NCBI GenBank assembly: GCA_034509495.1
Contig: CM067512.1
Location: 8,272,468 to 8,336,467, forward strand
Length of the DNA: 64,000 bases
Direction of reading: 5' to 3'
From: Acestrorhynchus altus
Lineage: Eukaryota > Chordata > Actinopteri > Characiformes > Acestrorhynchidae
This document shows, piece after piece, positions 63,104-64,000 of the stretch. A program made the position numbers and the translations under genes. The notes under the pieces are model-generated. The model was given only the letters and a program-made list of their open reading frames with translations. It was not told where the DNA came from and made no database searches. How positions within the stretch are numbered: position 1 is the stretch's first letter; each line of letters begins with the position of its first letter.

Positions 63104-63965
63104 CTGATCGAGTTCCAGAGGGAGTACCATGAGGCCAGTCTGCTGTGATTTTCTGAAACATGGCTTCATGCAGACATCTTGATTCCCAGCTTTCAGATCG
63201 TGAGGGACGACAGAAATGCCAAACAGACTGGTAAACGGAGAGGTGGAGGGTTTGCGCTGTTATTAAACAATATGCAGTGTTATAGCGCACGTTACTGTGA
63301 AGGAGCCTCACTGTTGCCCAGACATTGAACTCTTAGCTGTGAGTTTATATCCATATTACTTGCCAAGAGAGCTAACATTCACGATTACTCTCATTGGTTG
63401 TGTGCATTTCACCGGAAGCTTATGTGGAGGTGGCATGTGACGTCATACACTGTGACAGCGAGAACAAACTCTTTCATCACTATTTCAGGTGATTTTAATC
63501 ATGTTTCACTACCTCTACACTAGTAAGTTAAATGTGTTAAATCAGCGGTGACAAAAACACTATCAGGAGATGGTCACCAGAGGCACAGAGGTCTCTCTGT
63601 AGGTCTGCTTTGAGACCACAGACAAGGAGGTATTGAGTGAGTCAGCTGGAGAGGACATTAAAAAGATGACAGCATCACTGTCTACACCAACTTCACTGAC
63701 TACATCAACTTGTCACAATTTTTATCTGCATAATGTTTATGCATTTACATATTACATAGTTAATAATCTGAACAGCAGATGGCTGTTCAGTAGTTTAGTA
63801 GTTTTAGGTTCAGTTTTAGGTTTATTTTTATATATCTCTTATTTATTATGTTTCTTAATAAGGCTTGAGTACTGTGTTCTTTCTGTTTGATATTCATTGT
63901 GGTGCTGTGTTATGTTAGTTTCCCACTGGGATTAATAAAGCTATGTATATGTATGTGTGTATCTA
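63104..63965 (+). mobile_element. Non-LTR retrotransposon (LINE) fragment: endonuclease region plus 3' tail
   Basis: In shifting frames it reads KLIEFQREYHEASL, FSETWLH, GKRRGGGFALLLNN and SGDFNHV, the order of motifs in the AP-endonuclease part of fish LINE ORF2, then VYTNFTDYINL from the following linker. Reverse transcriptase is absent and the piece passes into a 3' end with CCCACTGGGATTAATAAAG and TCTA-type repeats. Several frameshifts and stops show it is dead, with an internal deletion joining the ORF2 start to the 3' tail. Confidence 0.8.
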
Positions 63966-64000
63966 TCTATACTTCCATCTCTCCATCCATACATCTATTT

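Larger units (their letters stand above)
62571..64000 (+). other. flt4: flt4 intron 20, partial
   Basis: At least 1430 bp to the window edge. It contains an AAT microsatellite and then LINE sequence; no further flt4 exon is visible. Confidence 0.8.

Overview
This is vertebrate nuclear DNA, almost certainly from a teleost fish. The coding sequence is split into short exons with canonical GT/AG introns, the spacers are AT-rich, and they are full of degenerate Tc1-like transposons, palindromic MITEs, tRNA-derived SINEs and long (GT)n/(CA)n tracts. The most repeated MITE family resembles one I associate with ostariophysan (characin/catfish-like) genomes. That lineage call is an inference; teleost is secure.

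Layout. (1) Positions 2176-4045 hold the last five exons of a TRIM-family gene on the + strand: coiled coil, a 20-nt microexon, a linker, then PRY/SPRY. Its RING/B-box exons must lie left of the window. (2) Positions 4046-22029 are an intergenic spacer of about 18 kb. I found no protein-coding gene there, only transposon remnants (one Tc1-like copy complete end to end with its TA duplications) and unique AT-rich sequence. (3) Positions 22030-64000 hold the promoter region and first 20 coding exons of flt4 (VEGF receptor 3), also on the + strand. I placed every exon boundary; the 20 exons join in frame to 2907 nt (969 codons). They encode the signal peptide, seven Ig domains, transmembrane helix, juxtamembrane segment and the kinase N-lobe up to the kinase-insert region. 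The C-lobe and tail exons lie beyond the right edge. Intron 1 is about 14 kb; introns 10, 13 and 14 are 3-4.5 kb.

flt4 encodes the receptor for VEGF-C/VEGF-D that drives lymphatic and venous endothelial growth. The identification rests on the motif order start to finish, including the SMTPPTL motif after the signal peptide, the basic processing region between two cysteines in Ig domain 5, the Ig4 domain without cysteines and the transmembrane helix. The TRIM gene is a probable E3 ubiquitin ligase. TRIM7 and TRIM41 lie near FLT4 in human 5q35, so the neighbourhood may be old, but the window alone does not settle which TRIM this is.

No undescribed gene system is visible. The points most worth following are: a local triplication directly downstream of flt4 exon 1; a (TG)11 tract sitting where the polypyrimidine tract of a kinase exon should be; the altered but still basic Ig5 processing region; several unique, CpG-containing, non-repetitive intronic blocks that could be enhancers; a 13-bp intronic hairpin; and two very compact palindromic transposon derivatives.
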